Numbered from the stretch's first letter, positions 17,098 to 27,079 are shown. The stretch: DNA of 64,000 bases from Pseudomonadota bacterium (GCA_027624035.1 JAQBUI010000002.1:60255-124254); one strand, 5' to 3'. A program made the numbers and translations. The notes: generated by a model from the letters alone, not told the origin.

Positions 17098-19836
17098 CTA
17101 ATCCACTAGCATGACGGTACCGGTATCACCGTTGATCTCGATTTCCTGCCCGCTCTTGATCCGTGTGGTGCTCGTACCGGTGCCCACCACTGCAGGAATC
17201 CCGTATTCCCGGGCAACGATGGAACCGTGCCCCAGAATGCCGCCGATGTCCGTGACCAAACCGGACGCATGGGCAAAGAGCTGGGTCCAGGCTGGTGACG
17301 TCATCGGGCAGACCAGAATGGACCCGGGCTGCATCTGATCAAACTGTGCCTGATTCATGATGACACTCGCGGGCGCTCTGATGGTCCCGGGACTCACCGG
17401 AATGCCCATCAGCGTATCACTGCCGGGGTCGTTCACCACCTGGGTTTCCTTGAACTTGACCCCCGGATTCTGACTGATTTCCGGCGGCAGGGTACCCGGG
17501 GGATGCAGATGCTTCTGCCGCTCCCGCAGCTCACGCCGCTCAGTCGCGAGCTTCCCATAGGCTTCGATCCCCTTGCCTTTGACACGGGCGTCAATGGCTG
17601 GCTCGATCTCGTCGGTACGCAGGAAATAGATGTCATCCGCCTGGGCCAGGGTACCCACCTCCACAAAACGCCTTCCCAGTTCCGCCGCCATGGGGCGCAG
17701 CACCGGCCAGGCGGTGCCCAGCACAAAACAGGACTCTTCCCGGATGGGATAGTACTTGCCGGTAAACCAGAGCCGATAGAGGAACTGCCAGTAGGCAAGG
17801 CCATCCAACAGTTCCCCGATTTTTTGCATCGCCTGATCGCGCTTCTGTCTCGCCTGCTCCTGATGCTGCTTTGGATCGTAGTCCTTGCGAGAGACCATTC
17901 CCTTCAGGGTCACAAACAGCGCAGAAGGGTCATCGATCTGGGTAGGCTCACCAAAGTCCAGGGAATAACCCTGATGTCCGTAGATCTGCAGGTATGCATC
18001 GATCGAGGCCAACAGTTCGGCGCCGGCCGGATGCTTCTTGAGCTCCGCCCCGAGCCGCCGGGCCGGTGTCACCACGACGGTTTCGTACAGTGACCGGTCC
18101 GCCCGGATGGACTTGCAGATTGCAAACAGGTCCTCGTTGGACTGCATGATCCGCGATTTGAACCCGGACAGGAACTGACCACTGGTGAAATGATGATCCG
18201 GCAGGGTCTCACGCAGGAAGCACTGCAACTGATCATCGGTGGACTTCGCAACGCCAAACGTGTGCCCGCCGTTGCTGGCCCAGTACCAGCCTTCGGCGTC
18301 GGCGAGCTCACGAAGCCCCTGCAACAACGTGCCATCGTCCGCGGTGGTGATGTCCACCTGACGCCACTTCTGTGCCGCACCTTCCAGTTCGGGGATGGCC
18401 CGCTCCCGCCAGTCCTTGTGCTGGGCCTCATTGGTTTGTGTCTTGTGAAACGCGGTGTAGGTCGGGTTGTCACTGTCTGGCATGGTGACCAGGTGGGCAA
18501 CGCGGTCCGGGTCGAGCTTACTCGCCATCGCGTCAAAGTCGGCGCGCTCGGAAGTAGACAGGGATTCCAGAAACAATGCCAGGTCGTGCTTTTCCTGGGC
18601 CTGGACCTCGGGCGTCTTCGCGGCCGTTTCTCGGGCCGTCCTCAGCGCCCGGAAGAACTCCTCGTCCGTTTCCTGTTCGGAGAAGCCCGCGATCTGATAG
18701 GCAAAACCGTGAAGCGAGGTATAACCCGATTTTCGACCCGGTTTGCGACCTGCAAGCCCGCGATGTATGTACAGTTCATCAAACAGTGGCGTCACCGGAT
18801 CGGGGATGTTCTCCACGATCTGCCGGCGCACCAGGCCCCTGATCCCCTCTGGTGGCTCCCACACGACTTCAAGAGGCTGAGGCGGCAGATTGGTCACCGG
18901 TCGTGACTGGAGCAGTGAGATTTTGCCGTCTTTGATGGCCCACTCAATGTCCTGTGGTTCACCACCGAAATGTACTTCCACTTTCGCCGCGAGGTTCGCG
19001 AGCTCCGCCAACTGGGGTTCAGACAGCGAAGCAACGTCGCGCTCCCCTGCGGCGACGTCGAGCAGCCGTGTTCCATCGTCACCATCCGAGACGATCTTGT
19101 GCTCCTTCGGCCCGAGCATCATCTCCTTCACGGTCATGCTCGTTCTATCGATGATGAACGTGTCCGGCGTCACCTGGCCGCCCACCACCGCTTCACCCAG
19201 GCCATAGGAAGCGTTGATGATCATCTCGTGACGGTTCCCGGTCGCGGGGTTTGCGGTAAACAGAATCCCCGCGATATCCGCCGGCACCATGGTCTGGACC
19301 ACAACTGCCATGGCCACCGCATCCGACGCAATCCCCATTTCATGACGATAGGCAATGGCCTGCCCTGTCCAGAGCGAGGCCCAACAGTTTCTTACCGCCG
19401 CGATCACGGCATCGGCGCCGCGCACGTTCAGATAGGTTTCCTGCTGGCCGGCAAACGAGAAGCCCGGCAAGTCCTCGGCATTGGCTGAGGAACGGACTGC
19501 CACCGCAGGCCTGCCGGGAAGGCTTTCGTAGGCCTGGCGTAGATCCTTCACCACAGAGTCAGACAACTCGTGCTGGCTGAACAGGGCCTGAATCGCGCTT
19601 GACGCCTTCTCAAAGGAAGCACGACCGTCGACGACTTCCGGCTTTGCCAGCGTCAGAATCTGCTCCTGCAGACCGTGCTCGACAACAAAGTCCCGGTAAG
19701 CGCCGGTGGTCAGCAAGAAACCGTCGGGCACATCGAAGCCAGCCCGGATCATCTGGGCAAGGGAACGACCCTTGCCTCCTACCATTTCAAGGTCATCGGC
19801 ATTCGTATTGATGGGAGCAGTTCGGGTAGTCGCCAC
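17098..19836 (-). CDS. PEP-utilising phosphotransferase, rifampicin-phosphotransferase-like
   Basis: 912 residues from a GTG at 19836 with GGAGG 5 bp upstream. The N-terminal ATP-grasp/PEP-synthase-type domain runs to about residue 320 (GGKGRSLAQMIRAGFDVPDG, AVRSSANAEDLPGFSFAGQQ, IEWAIKDGKISLLQSRPVT). A long central region has no counterpart in PEP synthase. The C-terminal swivelling phosphohistidine domain reads GGILGHGSIVAREYGIPAVV with the catalytic His at about 870. The C-terminal PEP/pyruvate TIM barrel of PEP synthase and PPDK is absent. This ATP-grasp/substrate/His-domain order is that of rifampicin phosphotransferase, which uses ATP to phosphorylate an acceptor. Antibiotic specificity is unproven; many relatives have unknown acceptors. 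The DUF3604 gene follows. Confidence 0.8.
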   Translation of the reverse strand: MATTRTAPINTNADDLEMVGGKGRSLAQMIRAGFDVPDGFLLTTGAYRDFVVEHGLQEQILTLAKPEVVDGRASFEKASSAIQALFSQHELSDSVVKDLRQAYESLPGRPAVAVRSSANAEDLPGFSFAGQQETYLNVRGADAVIAAVRNCWASLWTGQAIAYRHEMGIASDAVAMAVVVQTMVPADIAGILFTANPATGNRHEMIINASYGLGEAVVGGQVTPDTFIIDRTSMTVKEMMLGPKEHKIVSDGDDGTRLLDVAAGERDVASLSEPQLAELANLAAKVEVHFGGEPQDIEWAIKDGKISLLQSRPVTNLPPQPLEVVWEPPEGIRGLVRRQIVENIPDPVTPLFDELYIHRGLAGRKPGRKSGYTSLHGFAYQIAGFSEQETDEEFFRALRTARETAAKTPEVQAQEKHDLALFLESLSTSERADFDAMASKLDPDRVAHLVTMPDSDNPTYTAFHKTQTNEAQHKDWRERAIPELEGAAQKWRQVDITTADDGTLLQGLRELADAEGWYWASNGGHTFGVAKSTDDQLQCFLRETLPDHHFTSGQFLSGFKSRIMQSNEDLFAICKSIRADRSLYETVVVTPARRLGAELKKHPAGAELLASIDAYLQIYGHQGYSLDFGEPTQIDDPSALFVTLKGMVSRKDYDPKQHQEQARQKRDQAMQKIGELLDGLAYWQFLYRLWFTGKYYPIREESCFVLGTAWPVLRPMAAELGRRFVEVGTLAQADDIYFLRTDEIEPAIDARVKGKGIEAYGKLATERRELRERQKHLHPPGTLPPEISQNPGVKFKETQVVNDPGSDTLMGIPVSPGTIRAPASVIMNQAQFDQMQPGSILVCPMTSPAWTQLFAHASGLVTDIGGILGHGSIVAREYGIPAVVGTGTSTTRIKSGQEIEINGDTGTVMLVD

Positions 19837-20175
19837 AAGGGCCTCCTGGTCCAGGTCTTCTGTTGTCGTCTATCAGCGCTTGCCTTGTTGTTGTGACAAA
19901 GTCGGCCGATGTACTTCAGCGTTACGCAAGATGTAGGCGTGCTGACAGAGCCCCTGCGCAGTATCACGGACCCCGGGGGATGATAGGGCTTGACGAAAAT
20001 TGCGAAGGAACGCGACCCTGCCAGCACAACGGGCTCAATATAGCCCGACCAGGCTCGCGAGACAAAAGCGCCCATCATGCACCTCACCCACTTTTGACAT
20101 CCGTCCTGGATTGGCATGGGTGAATCAGGTCTGATAGCTTCTGGCATCGATACAGCGAGCGGTCAGGAGGACAAC
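19837..20175. other. Divergent intergenic region, 339 bp
   Basis: Separates the divergent PEP-utilising and CoA-transferase genes and must hold both promoters. I see no convincing open frame, strong hairpin or repeat. The only certain signals are the ribosome sites at both ends: GGAGG before the GTG at 19836, and AGGAGG before the GTG at 20176. Confidence 0.5.
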
Positions 20176-21429
20176 GTGGCGGGACCCTACGAGGGCTTGA
20201 AAATCGTTGAACTGGGGCGATTTATCGCGGCACCATTCTGTGGCCAGCTCTTTGCTGACGGTGGCGCAGACGTGATCAAGATTGAGCCCCTCACCGGAGA
20301 CGATGCGCGACGCAACGGGACGCGGCTATCGGGCACCGAGGCCAGACAGTACCTGAACAAGAACCGAGGCAAGCGCAGCATTGCGCTGCAACTGTCTGAT
20401 GCCCGCTGCCAGCGTGTGGTGCGTGCGCTTCTGCATCAGGCTGATGTCGCCATCACGAATTTTCGGCCAGGTCAGGCGGAAAAACTGGGGCTCGACTACG
20501 GACACATCAGTGATCGGAACCCCCGAATTGTGTACGCCAGAAACACGGCTTTTGGGCCCCGCGGCCCAATGTCTGGCAAGCCAGGAATGGACATGTTGCT
20601 TCAGGCCCATACCGGAATCGCACCCATGACGGAGGATGGCTTTGAACCCCTGGCAGAGCCAGTGGCGGACTATACTGCAGCGCTCCTGATGGCCTGGGGC
20701 ATTTCAACTGCGCTGTATCATCGGGAAAGAACCGGTCGCGGGCAAAAGCTCGACGTGTCACTGCTCCAGGCGATCCTGGTGTTACAGAACAACTCCGTCA
20801 ACCATATAGACCGGGTCGATGGATGGCGTCAGGAATTCGTGGAATACCTCAGACAGGCTTTCGCCGACGGCCGTTCCATGAGGCAGATTATGGCCCATCG
20901 GGAGACGCTGAAACCGACCATTCGGCCGGCCTACTATGGATTCTTCGAGACCCTGGACGGCTATATTGCGATCGCCGCAGGAGGACACGGGCTGCGTGTG
21001 AAAACTGCAGAGCTGCTCGGCATTGATGACCCTTCCCTGCGCGAGCCCGGGTTCGTACCCGATAATATCCTGAGTTTCACTAACGGGATTCGAGCACAGG
21101 TTCAGGCAAAACTGCTGACCCGGTCCACCAGTGACTGGCTTGCGGACTTTGAACTCGCGGGATTGCCCGCCGGGGCGCTGCGACTGAAAGACGAGATTCT
21201 GGACGACGAGCAATGCTGGGCCAACGACTATCTGGTTCGCACCCATCACGAGTCCGTCGGCGACATGACCACCGTCGGCCCTGCGGTACATTTCGATGAG
21301 ACGCCACTCGCCGCAGCCAGACCATCGCCGATGCTGGGTGAGCATACCCATGCCATTCTCACCCAGGCGGGGCTCCCGGACAGCGACATCGAAGCGATGC
21401 GTCAGGCCGGTGTCATTCGTGGCGTTTAG
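20176..21429 (+). CDS. CaiB/BaiF family III CoA transferase
   Basis: 417 residues from a GTG at 20176, which has AGGAGG 6 bp upstream; an in-frame ATG at 20116 has none. Family III CoA transferases exchange CoA between acyl donors and acceptors in the cytoplasm. The start GPYEGLKIVELGRFIAAPFCGQLFADGGADVIKIE is canonical. The catalytic aspartate lies in SGKPGMDMLLQAHTGI (about residue 140-150), and TLDGYIAIAAGG and DFELAGLPAGAL are usual C-terminal landmarks. Acyl specificity unknown. Two units of the dispersed 87-bp repeat begin 10 bp after its stop. Confidence 0.92.
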   Translation: MAGPYEGLKIVELGRFIAAPFCGQLFADGGADVIKIEPLTGDDARRNGTRLSGTEARQYLNKNRGKRSIALQLSDARCQRVVRALLHQADVAITNFRPGQAEKLGLDYGHISDRNPRIVYARNTAFGPRGPMSGKPGMDMLLQAHTGIAPMTEDGFEPLAEPVADYTAALLMAWGISTALYHRERTGRGQKLDVSLLQAILVLQNNSVNHIDRVDGWRQEFVEYLRQAFADGRSMRQIMAHRETLKPTIRPAYYGFFETLDGYIAIAAGGHGLRVKTAELLGIDDPSLREPGFVPDNILSFTNGIRAQVQAKLLTRSTSDWLADFELAGLPAGALRLKDEILDDEQCWANDYLVRTHHESVGDMTTVGPAVHFDETPLAAARPSPMLGEHTHAILTQAGLPDSDIEAMRQAGVIRGV

Positions 21430-21438
21430 CCCTCGGTC

Positions 21439-21612
21439 TTTCATGGAAGTTCTGGCCGCACGCTGTGCCGTCCGGAAAACTTCCCGGCACGACAACGGCG
21501 TGGCCGACCCGGGCACGCTAAGGGCTTTCATGGAAGTTCCGCTGATACGATGTGCCGGCGTGAGCATGTTCTTGCACGACTACAGCGTGCCTGAGACAGG
21601 CACGTTCAGGGC
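21439..21612 (+). repeat. Two tandem units of the dispersed 87-bp repeat
   Basis: Units 21439-21525 and 21526-21612, each 87 bp, both starting TTTCATGGAAGTTC and ending GGGCACG or AGGCACG plus five to eight bases and AGGGC. The first unit is nearly identical to the inverted units at 27438-27524 and 27611-27697. The second is closer to the units at 27525-27610 and 14090-14167. They fill the gap between the CoA transferase and the peptide-binding protein. Confidence 0.93.
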
Positions 21613-21625
21613 TGCAAAGACCCTT

Positions 21626-23211
21626 GTGTGGCTAACCCTCTTTGCAATCATGATTCTGGCTGTGATGACAGCACAGGGCGCTGGCATGGACCATGAGCGC
21701 AAACGGATCACGCTATCGCTGACTTCCGAGCCTCCCAGCCTCGACAGCTCGCTCTCCCAGGACACCACCAGCAATTTTGTCCTGACCCTGACCAGCGAGG
21801 GCCTCGTCCGTATTGATGCCAAAGGCAGAGTGTTTCCGGGCGTCGCGGAACGATGGGAACTCCGTGAACGCGGTGCGCGTTTCTTCCTGCGCAAGGACGC
21901 CCGATGGGCGGATGGCAAGCCAGTCACGGCCCACGATTTCGTCTTTTCCTGGCGCCGGCTGGTGGACCCGAAGACAGCCGCTTCCGGGTCAACGTTCTTC
22001 GCATACACCATCGAACACGCAGAGGACATCATCGCCGGCAAGCTGCCCCCGGATGCGCTGTCCGTCACCGCCATGGATGACCACACGCTTGATGTGACCA
22101 CCAGCCGTCCGGTCCCATACTTCCTGAACATCATTGCCGGTACGGCCTATCGTCCCTTGCGGGAGTCGTTCGTCAATGCCCAGCACGGCCGATACGGGGC
22201 GGACGCGGCCAATCTCCTGTCCAACGGGCCGTTCATCCTGGACAGTTGGATTCACAATTCATCGATGCGCCTTAACAGGAACGAGCAGTACTGGGCGCGG
22301 GATGAGATCAGGCTGGCCGGGATGGACATCGGCTATATTACGGCCGACACCCGTTCCCTGATGAATCTGTTCAAAAGCGGCGAACTGGCTGCGCTACGGC
22401 TGGATGAGAACATCTTGAAGGACGCAGCCGCGACCGGCGCCCGGATTCGCAGTGCGCCCACCAACTGCCCTGCCTGGATGCTGATCAATGTACGGCCGGA
22501 CCGGGTCACCCATTCGACCAAACTACGCGCCGCGCTCGCCATGGCATTTGACCGGGACGGCTACGTGAACAATATCGTCGGATTGCCTGGCACGAGAAAG
22601 GCCGACTCCGTTTTCACCACTTACCTGCAGGGCGTTCGCGGCCCCTTCCTCCGGGAGTACCCGGCGCCTGAGATCGACTTTGACCCCGCCCGGGCACGAG
22701 CCCTGCTGGCAGAATCGCTGCAGGCACTGGGGCTCGCAACCCTGCCGCCCCTGATCCTGCTGGCGAACGAGACCCGACAGATTGAAGCCGAGTTCATTCA
22801 GTCGCAAATCGGCCGGGCCCTCGGGATCGAGATCCGGGTAGACAAGCAGACCTTCAAACAGGCGATCGACAAAATGCAGAAGGGAGACTTTGACCTCGCC
22901 CGGGCCGCGTTCTGCGGGGCGCCCTTCCGGACCCTGTATTCTTTGCCGGCATCTTTGACTCGGCGAGTCCATACAACAATGGTGGCTATCAAAGCGAGCG
23001 GTACGATGAACTGATGGCGATCACCCACAACAGTGGTGACCCACTGATCCGAATGAACGCGTTCTCGGAAATGCAGCAGATCCTGTTTGAAGACCTGCCC
23101 ATTATACCCACCCACCAGTACTCCTGGATCTATCTGCAGGACCCGGATGTCGATGGACTGATCAGATTTCCCGTTGTCGATTTTTCCCGCGGCCACCTCC
23201 TCACCGACTGA
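21626..23211 (+). pseudogene. Peptide ABC transporter substrate-binding protein, frameshifted
   Basis: OppA-type (SBP_bac_5) periplasmic binding protein for oligopeptides. The likely start is GTG 21626, giving a signal peptide (MWLTLFAIMILAVMTAQGAG). ITLSLTSEPPSLDSSLSQDT and RWELRERGARFFLRKDARWADGKPVTA in the N-terminal lobe, and DFVFSWRRLVDPKTAA, are typical. The reading frame is lost at about 22916-22919, a run of four G: the first frame continues to an unrelated stop at 23014. The missing C-terminal part (DPVFFAGIFDSASPYNNGG, then RYDELMAITHNSG, then FEDLPIIPTHQYSWIYL) is in the -1 frame through 23211. One extra G would restore about 528 residues. A real mutation or a sequencing error cannot be told apart here. 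No permease or ATPase gene is adjacent. Confidence 0.82.
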
Positions 23212-23293
23212 TAAATAGGGTCAGATAAATAGGGTCAGAGTCGAATTTACATTTGTAAATTCGACTCTGACCCTATTTATCGACCCTATTTAT
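23211..23293. repeat. Long perfect palindrome, REP-like, between convergent genes
   Basis: A perfect 28+2+28 inverted repeat occupies 23224-23281. Its arms contain AGGGTCAGAGTCGAATT and the complement AATTCGACTCTGACCCT. An outer copy of ATAAATAGGGTC lies at 23211-23222, with its complement GACCCTATTTAT at 23282-23293. The GGTCAGAGTCGAATT sequence is common in proteobacterial repeats that accompany REP-associated (RAYT) transposases; that link is from general knowledge. Located exactly between the convergent stops at 23211 and 23290, it probably also terminates both transcripts. Confidence 0.85.
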
Positions 23294-24936
23294 TGGAAAT
23301 CGGAGGAAGAGGTTTCGATATCGCCCCAGCGAGCTCGATCCGCTGCGCGCAGGTTGCTCATCACCCGCGGATTGTCGTCCAGAATCAGTGTCTGACGTGA
23401 TTCTGCGGTGTAGCGTGGCCATGCTGGCAGGCCTGCGCCATTAGGGTCTCCGGTTCTTGCAAACTGGATGACAGTATTCGACCAGTCGTTCGCCAATCGA
23501 CGTACCACGGGGTCATGCGGATCGTACCAATAGGCGGTTTCCGGTAATTCACGCGCAAACTGGTTAAAGGTAAAAGCAATTTCAGCAGCATGGGTTGCGC
23601 CAAGGCCCGGCAAACGTTGCACCGGAAGGTCGAACCGGTACAACCAACCGCCCGGACCAGCAGCACTTGCCCTGACTGCAACATTCAAAGCGCTTCGCGC
23701 TAACTCATCGTTCCACACCCGCTCGAAAATCTGTGTGCTGTCGTCTTCCGGAAATGCAGCTTCAAGTGATGCAATATATTGCTTGCCATCCACGCCCTCC
23801 AGGATATTACTCGCGACTAACTCAATCACCAGTCCATGCAAAAACCTGGGGATCAGATATGCGAACAACTTGCCCTCATCACGGTTGCTACCGGCAATCA
23901 GCGGCACACCGGTGACGCCTCGATCGAGGATGGCGTCCTTCACGCTGCGAGTGACAACCGTGCCATCGATACTTCCGGGGTCACCCCAATCAAACGCGGC
24001 CTGGGCGCGAAGTAATGGTTCGATTGGCAGGGTCTGTAGCTTGTCAAGCAACTCCCCTTCATCTACACCCAGTTCTTTCGCCAGCATCGCTCGGGCATCA
24101 ATCGGAGGTCTGTTGACGGCCCCGCCACTGTGTGAAATCGCCCTGTGATAGAGCCCGTCAGCAGAAGGGGCTGACATGATCGCCATGACGGCCTGCCCAC
24201 CGGCAGATTCCCCAAAGATGGTGACGTTGTCCTGGTCGCCCCCAAAGTCTGAAATGTTGTCGCGCACCCATCTCAAGGCCTGAATCTGATCTCTTATACC
24301 GTTATTGGCAGATCCGTCAAACTCATCGCCATAGTCAGAGAGATCAAGAAAGCCGAGCATGCCCACCCGGAAATTGATCGCCACGACCACGACGTTACCC
24401 TGTTCTGCGAGAATTGAACCATCAGTGTTGTTGGCAGAACCCGAGGACGAACCACCATGTATCCACACCAGCACCGGCCGCACCTGCCCGTCCGCGGATG
24501 GTGTGAAGATGTTCAGGTACAGGCAGTCTTCCGATCGCGTAAATCTGTCTCGGCCGAGTGATACCGGGGGGTCATCCTGAATACAGATATCAGGAAAGTC
24601 TGTAGCGTCTACCGCTGCCTGTGACTCACCCAGGGGCTCAGGTGGTTTGAAACGTCTCTGACCGACCGGCGCGCGCGCATACGGTAAGCCAAGAAACGCC
24701 ATCGAATCGCCATTGCTGAGCCCCGTCACCGCGCCCCTTCGGGTGTTAATGGTCACCCGTTCCGGCCAGTCAAGAAGGTAACGAGTCGCCGAGGTCATCT
24801 CAATGGGCGCCGCTTGCTGCTGGCTGTACCACCAGACGCCTGCGACCACCACCAGCAGCAGCGCCACCATACCGAACGTGATCTTCCTGACGGAAACGCC
24901 ATCTCTGCGATCTGTATCGTCACTATCTATGGCCAT
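23290..24936 (-). CDS. Membrane-anchored type B carboxylesterase
   Basis: About 548 residues from the ATG at 24936, preceded by AAGGGG; longer frames lack a ribosome site. One N-terminal transmembrane anchor (ITFGMVALLLVVVAGVWWY, about residues 20-38) places the catalytic domain outside the cytoplasm. The alpha/beta-hydrolase body shows GLPYARAPVGQRRFKPPEP, SEDCLYLNIFTP, VWIHGGSSSGSAN (oxyanion hole), and the nucleophile elbow FGESAGGQAVM (Ser near 243). The charge relay has AGSNRDEGKLF (the acid region) and THAAEIAFTFNQF (His). Predicted substrates are esters of unknown type. Its TAA stop falls in the outer arm of the palindrome. A decayed relative of its C-terminus lies at 27148-27290. Confidence 0.9.
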   Translation of the reverse strand: MAIDSDDTDRRDGVSVRKITFGMVALLLVVVAGVWWYSQQQAAPIEMTSATRYLLDWPERVTINTRRGAVTGLSNGDSMAFLGLPYARAPVGQRRFKPPEPLGESQAAVDATDFPDICIQDDPPVSLGRDRFTRSEDCLYLNIFTPSADGQVRPVLVWIHGGSSSGSANNTDGSILAEQGNVVVVAINFRVGMLGFLDLSDYGDEFDGSANNGIRDQIQALRWVRDNISDFGGDQDNVTIFGESAGGQAVMAIMSAPSADGLYHRAISHSGGAVNRPPIDARAMLAKELGVDEGELLDKLQTLPIEPLLRAQAAFDWGDPGSIDGTVVTRSVKDAILDRGVTGVPLIAGSNRDEGKLFAYLIPRFLHGLVIELVASNILEGVDGKQYIASLEAAFPEDDSTQIFERVWNDELARSALNVAVRASAAGPGGWLYRFDLPVQRLPGLGATHAAEIAFTFNQFARELPETAYWYDPHDPVVRRLANDWSNTVIQFARTGDPNGAGLPAWPRYTAESRQTLILDDNPRVMSNLRAADRARWGDIETSSSDFQ

Positions 24937-25537
24937 ATGTACCCCTTGCCCGTTTAAAACTCTGATCAAGTGTACTCTTCGCAACAGCAACACGGAGGCG
25001 CCCGCAGAAATTGCGAAAGCGCTTCATTTCGCGATGTTTCCAGGACGACGTCAATGCGGCTATCACGGAAGAAGGCCTTGATCAGATGACCCCTCGATAC
25101 CGTTAGTGGTGTTTCCGATGTTACATTAGAGCCGGTTATGTCTGGCCGGAGTCAAGGGTTATTTCCCCGCCACTGCAAAAAATGAGACTGTGTGCGGTAA
25201 CGGACTCACGTTCCGACGGTATCACACAGACCGTCACCAACCGACATGGTGAGGGCACAGCAGAAGGTTCAACGCTGCAGACCCAGGTTATCTTTCAGAC
25301 GGCGGGAATGGGTTCAGCAAACATGACCTGCCAACGATCCAGGACCAGAGTATGCGGCCATACTGTTTCTGGCGTGCAGCCTGTGTCGCGACCCCGGCTT
25401 GGCCTGGAGATTCATTCCGCAGCCAACAGACTTCGCGACATTGGTTCTGGCACCTGGTCCTGAACCCCTGCCTGATTGTTTCCGCCCGGGAATTCGCGTA
25501 TTTTTCGAGGCATCGTATTTGTCGCTGGAGAAGCAGC
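24937..25537. other. Intergenic region, about 600 bp, no supported gene
   Basis: Lies between the divergent esterase and carboxyltransferase genes. Open frames exist but have no recognisable product or ribosome site. I see no long repeat. The only functional element I can support is the GGAGAAG ribosome site at 25527-25533. Promoters for both genes should be here. Confidence 0.4.
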
Positions 25538-27079
25538 ATGGTCTGGGAACCGGAAATTGAAGAACTCAAACTTCGTCGGGAGTTTGCGGCTCGAATGGGC
25601 GGTGAAGAGAGCGTCGCTTTCCAGCACGGTCGGGGCAAGTTGACTATTCGTGAACGCATCGACCGCATAACGGACAAGGGTACATTCAAAGAAATCGGTG
25701 GCCTCACCGGCGCCGCCACCTACGAAAACAATAAACTGGTCAACGTGAAACCCTCCACATCCGCCATTGGGTTGTGCGAGATGAATGGGCGCAAGGTGGT
25801 ACTCAACGGTGATGACTTCACCGTGCGCGGGGTGGGCAGCATTGGCAATAAGGCGGGCTTTGCACAGAAAATGGCGAAGGACTGGCGATTGCCTTACGTA
25901 CGCATGCTGGATGCACCCGGGGGCAGCGTGAAGACGTTCGAAACCATTGGCCGAACCTATATCCCGACCAATCCGGTGACCCCCGGGATCGAGCAGCTTC
26001 TGTGTCAGGTTCCAGTGGTCTCTGCGGCGCTCGGTTCCGTAGCCGGACTACCGGCAGTGGATGCCTGTCTGTCACACTTCAGCGTGATGGTGAAGGGGCT
26101 GTCCCAGGTTTTCCCCGGTGGACCGCCGGTGGTGAAAGCCGCCCTCGGCATAGACATCACCAAGGAAGAACTGGGTGATGAGCGGACCCAGGTATTCGGT
26201 ACGGGAGTAATCGATCATCTTGCCGAGAGTGAAGACGATGCCTTCGAGGCCATCCGGAGATTCCTAAGCTACCTGCCAAGCAATGTATGGGAGATGGCAC
26301 CGAGGATAGACACCGGTGACGACCCAGAGCGTCGGGAAGAGTCCTTGTTGTCGGCAATTCCTCGCAATAAGCGCAGGGCTTATGACGCCTACAAGATACT
26401 TGAGGCCGTGCTCGATAAAGACTCCTTTTTTGAACTCACCGCCAACTATGGCCGCTCCCGGATTGTTGGGCTGGGTCGGATCAACGGCTATTCAACGGGA
26501 ATCATGATCAACAATCCCAAACGACTCGGTGGGTCAATGGATGTAGCGGCGGGGACCAAGGTCATTCGTTTCCTCCAGCTATGCGACACCTTTCACCTTC
26601 CCATGGTGTACCTTGCAGACGAACCTGGATTCATGGTCGGCATAGAGCAACAGCGGCAGGGCATATTGCGGGCCGGTGCCAAGATGCTGACCGCGACCTT
26701 GCGAACACAGATGCCCTGGATCTCTGTCATAATCCGACAACTTTACGGTGTCGCAGGGCAATGCCATGACCGTCCAAGCGGCATGTTCAAGCGTGTTGCC
26801 TGGCCCTCCGGCCATTGGGGATCAATGCACATCTCCGGTGGCGTCTCGGCGGCATACAAGCGCGTGATTGCAGAATCCGATGACCCGGTTGCCAAAGAAA
26901 AGGAGATCGAAGCCCAACTCAATCTGCTCGCATCGCCGTTTCGGACAGCTGAGGCATTTAATATCGAAGACATCATGGACCCGCGAGATACCCGTCCCAT
27001 GCTGGCCGAGTTTATCGAGATGGCGCAACCCATGCTGCAAAGTCAGTTGGGGCCAACATCTACGCCATATATGCCATGA
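25538..27079 (+). CDS. Acyl-CoA carboxylase, carboxyltransferase (beta) subunit
   Basis: 513 residues from ATG 25538, with GGAGAAG just upstream. Transfers CO2 from carboxybiotin to an acyl-CoA such as propionyl-, methylcrotonyl- or geranyl-CoA. The architecture is two crotonase-like halves: GRGKLTIRERIDRITDKGTFKE near the start, then GRKVVLNGDDFTVRGG-like GRKVVLNGDDFTVRGVGSIG, and in the second half GGSMDVAAGTKVIRFLQLCD, YLADEPGFMVGIEQQ and ILRAGAKMLTATLRT. Length matches PccB/MccB-type subunits. No biotin carboxylase alpha subunit or biotin carrier gene lies within the window, so its partner must be elsewhere. Confidence 0.9.
   Translation: MVWEPEIEELKLRREFAARMGGEESVAFQHGRGKLTIRERIDRITDKGTFKEIGGLTGAATYENNKLVNVKPSTSAIGLCEMNGRKVVLNGDDFTVRGVGSIGNKAGFAQKMAKDWRLPYVRMLDAPGGSVKTFETIGRTYIPTNPVTPGIEQLLCQVPVVSAALGSVAGLPAVDACLSHFSVMVKGLSQVFPGGPPVVKAALGIDITKEELGDERTQVFGTGVIDHLAESEDDAFEAIRRFLSYLPSNVWEMAPRIDTGDDPERREESLLSAIPRNKRRAYDAYKILEAVLDKDSFFELTANYGRSRIVGLGRINGYSTGIMINNPKRLGGSMDVAAGTKVIRFLQLCDTFHLPMVYLADEPGFMVGIEQQRQGILRAGAKMLTATLRTQMPWISVIIRQLYGVAGQCHDRPSGMFKRVAWPSGHWGSMHISGGVSAAYKRVIAESDDPVAKEKEIEAQLNLLASPFRTAEAFNIEDIMDPRDTRPMLAEFIEMAQPMLQSQLGPTSTPYMP

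Noticed and set aside
17098..19836. Classical PEP synthase (ppsA)
   Set aside because: The C-terminal PEP/pyruvate-binding barrel is missing and a long unrelated central region is present; RPH-like order fits better.
21296..21625. Upstream extension of the peptide-binding protein into the CoA transferase
   Set aside because: The segment is in another frame of the CoA transferase and then the 87-bp repeats; the signal peptide begins at 21626.
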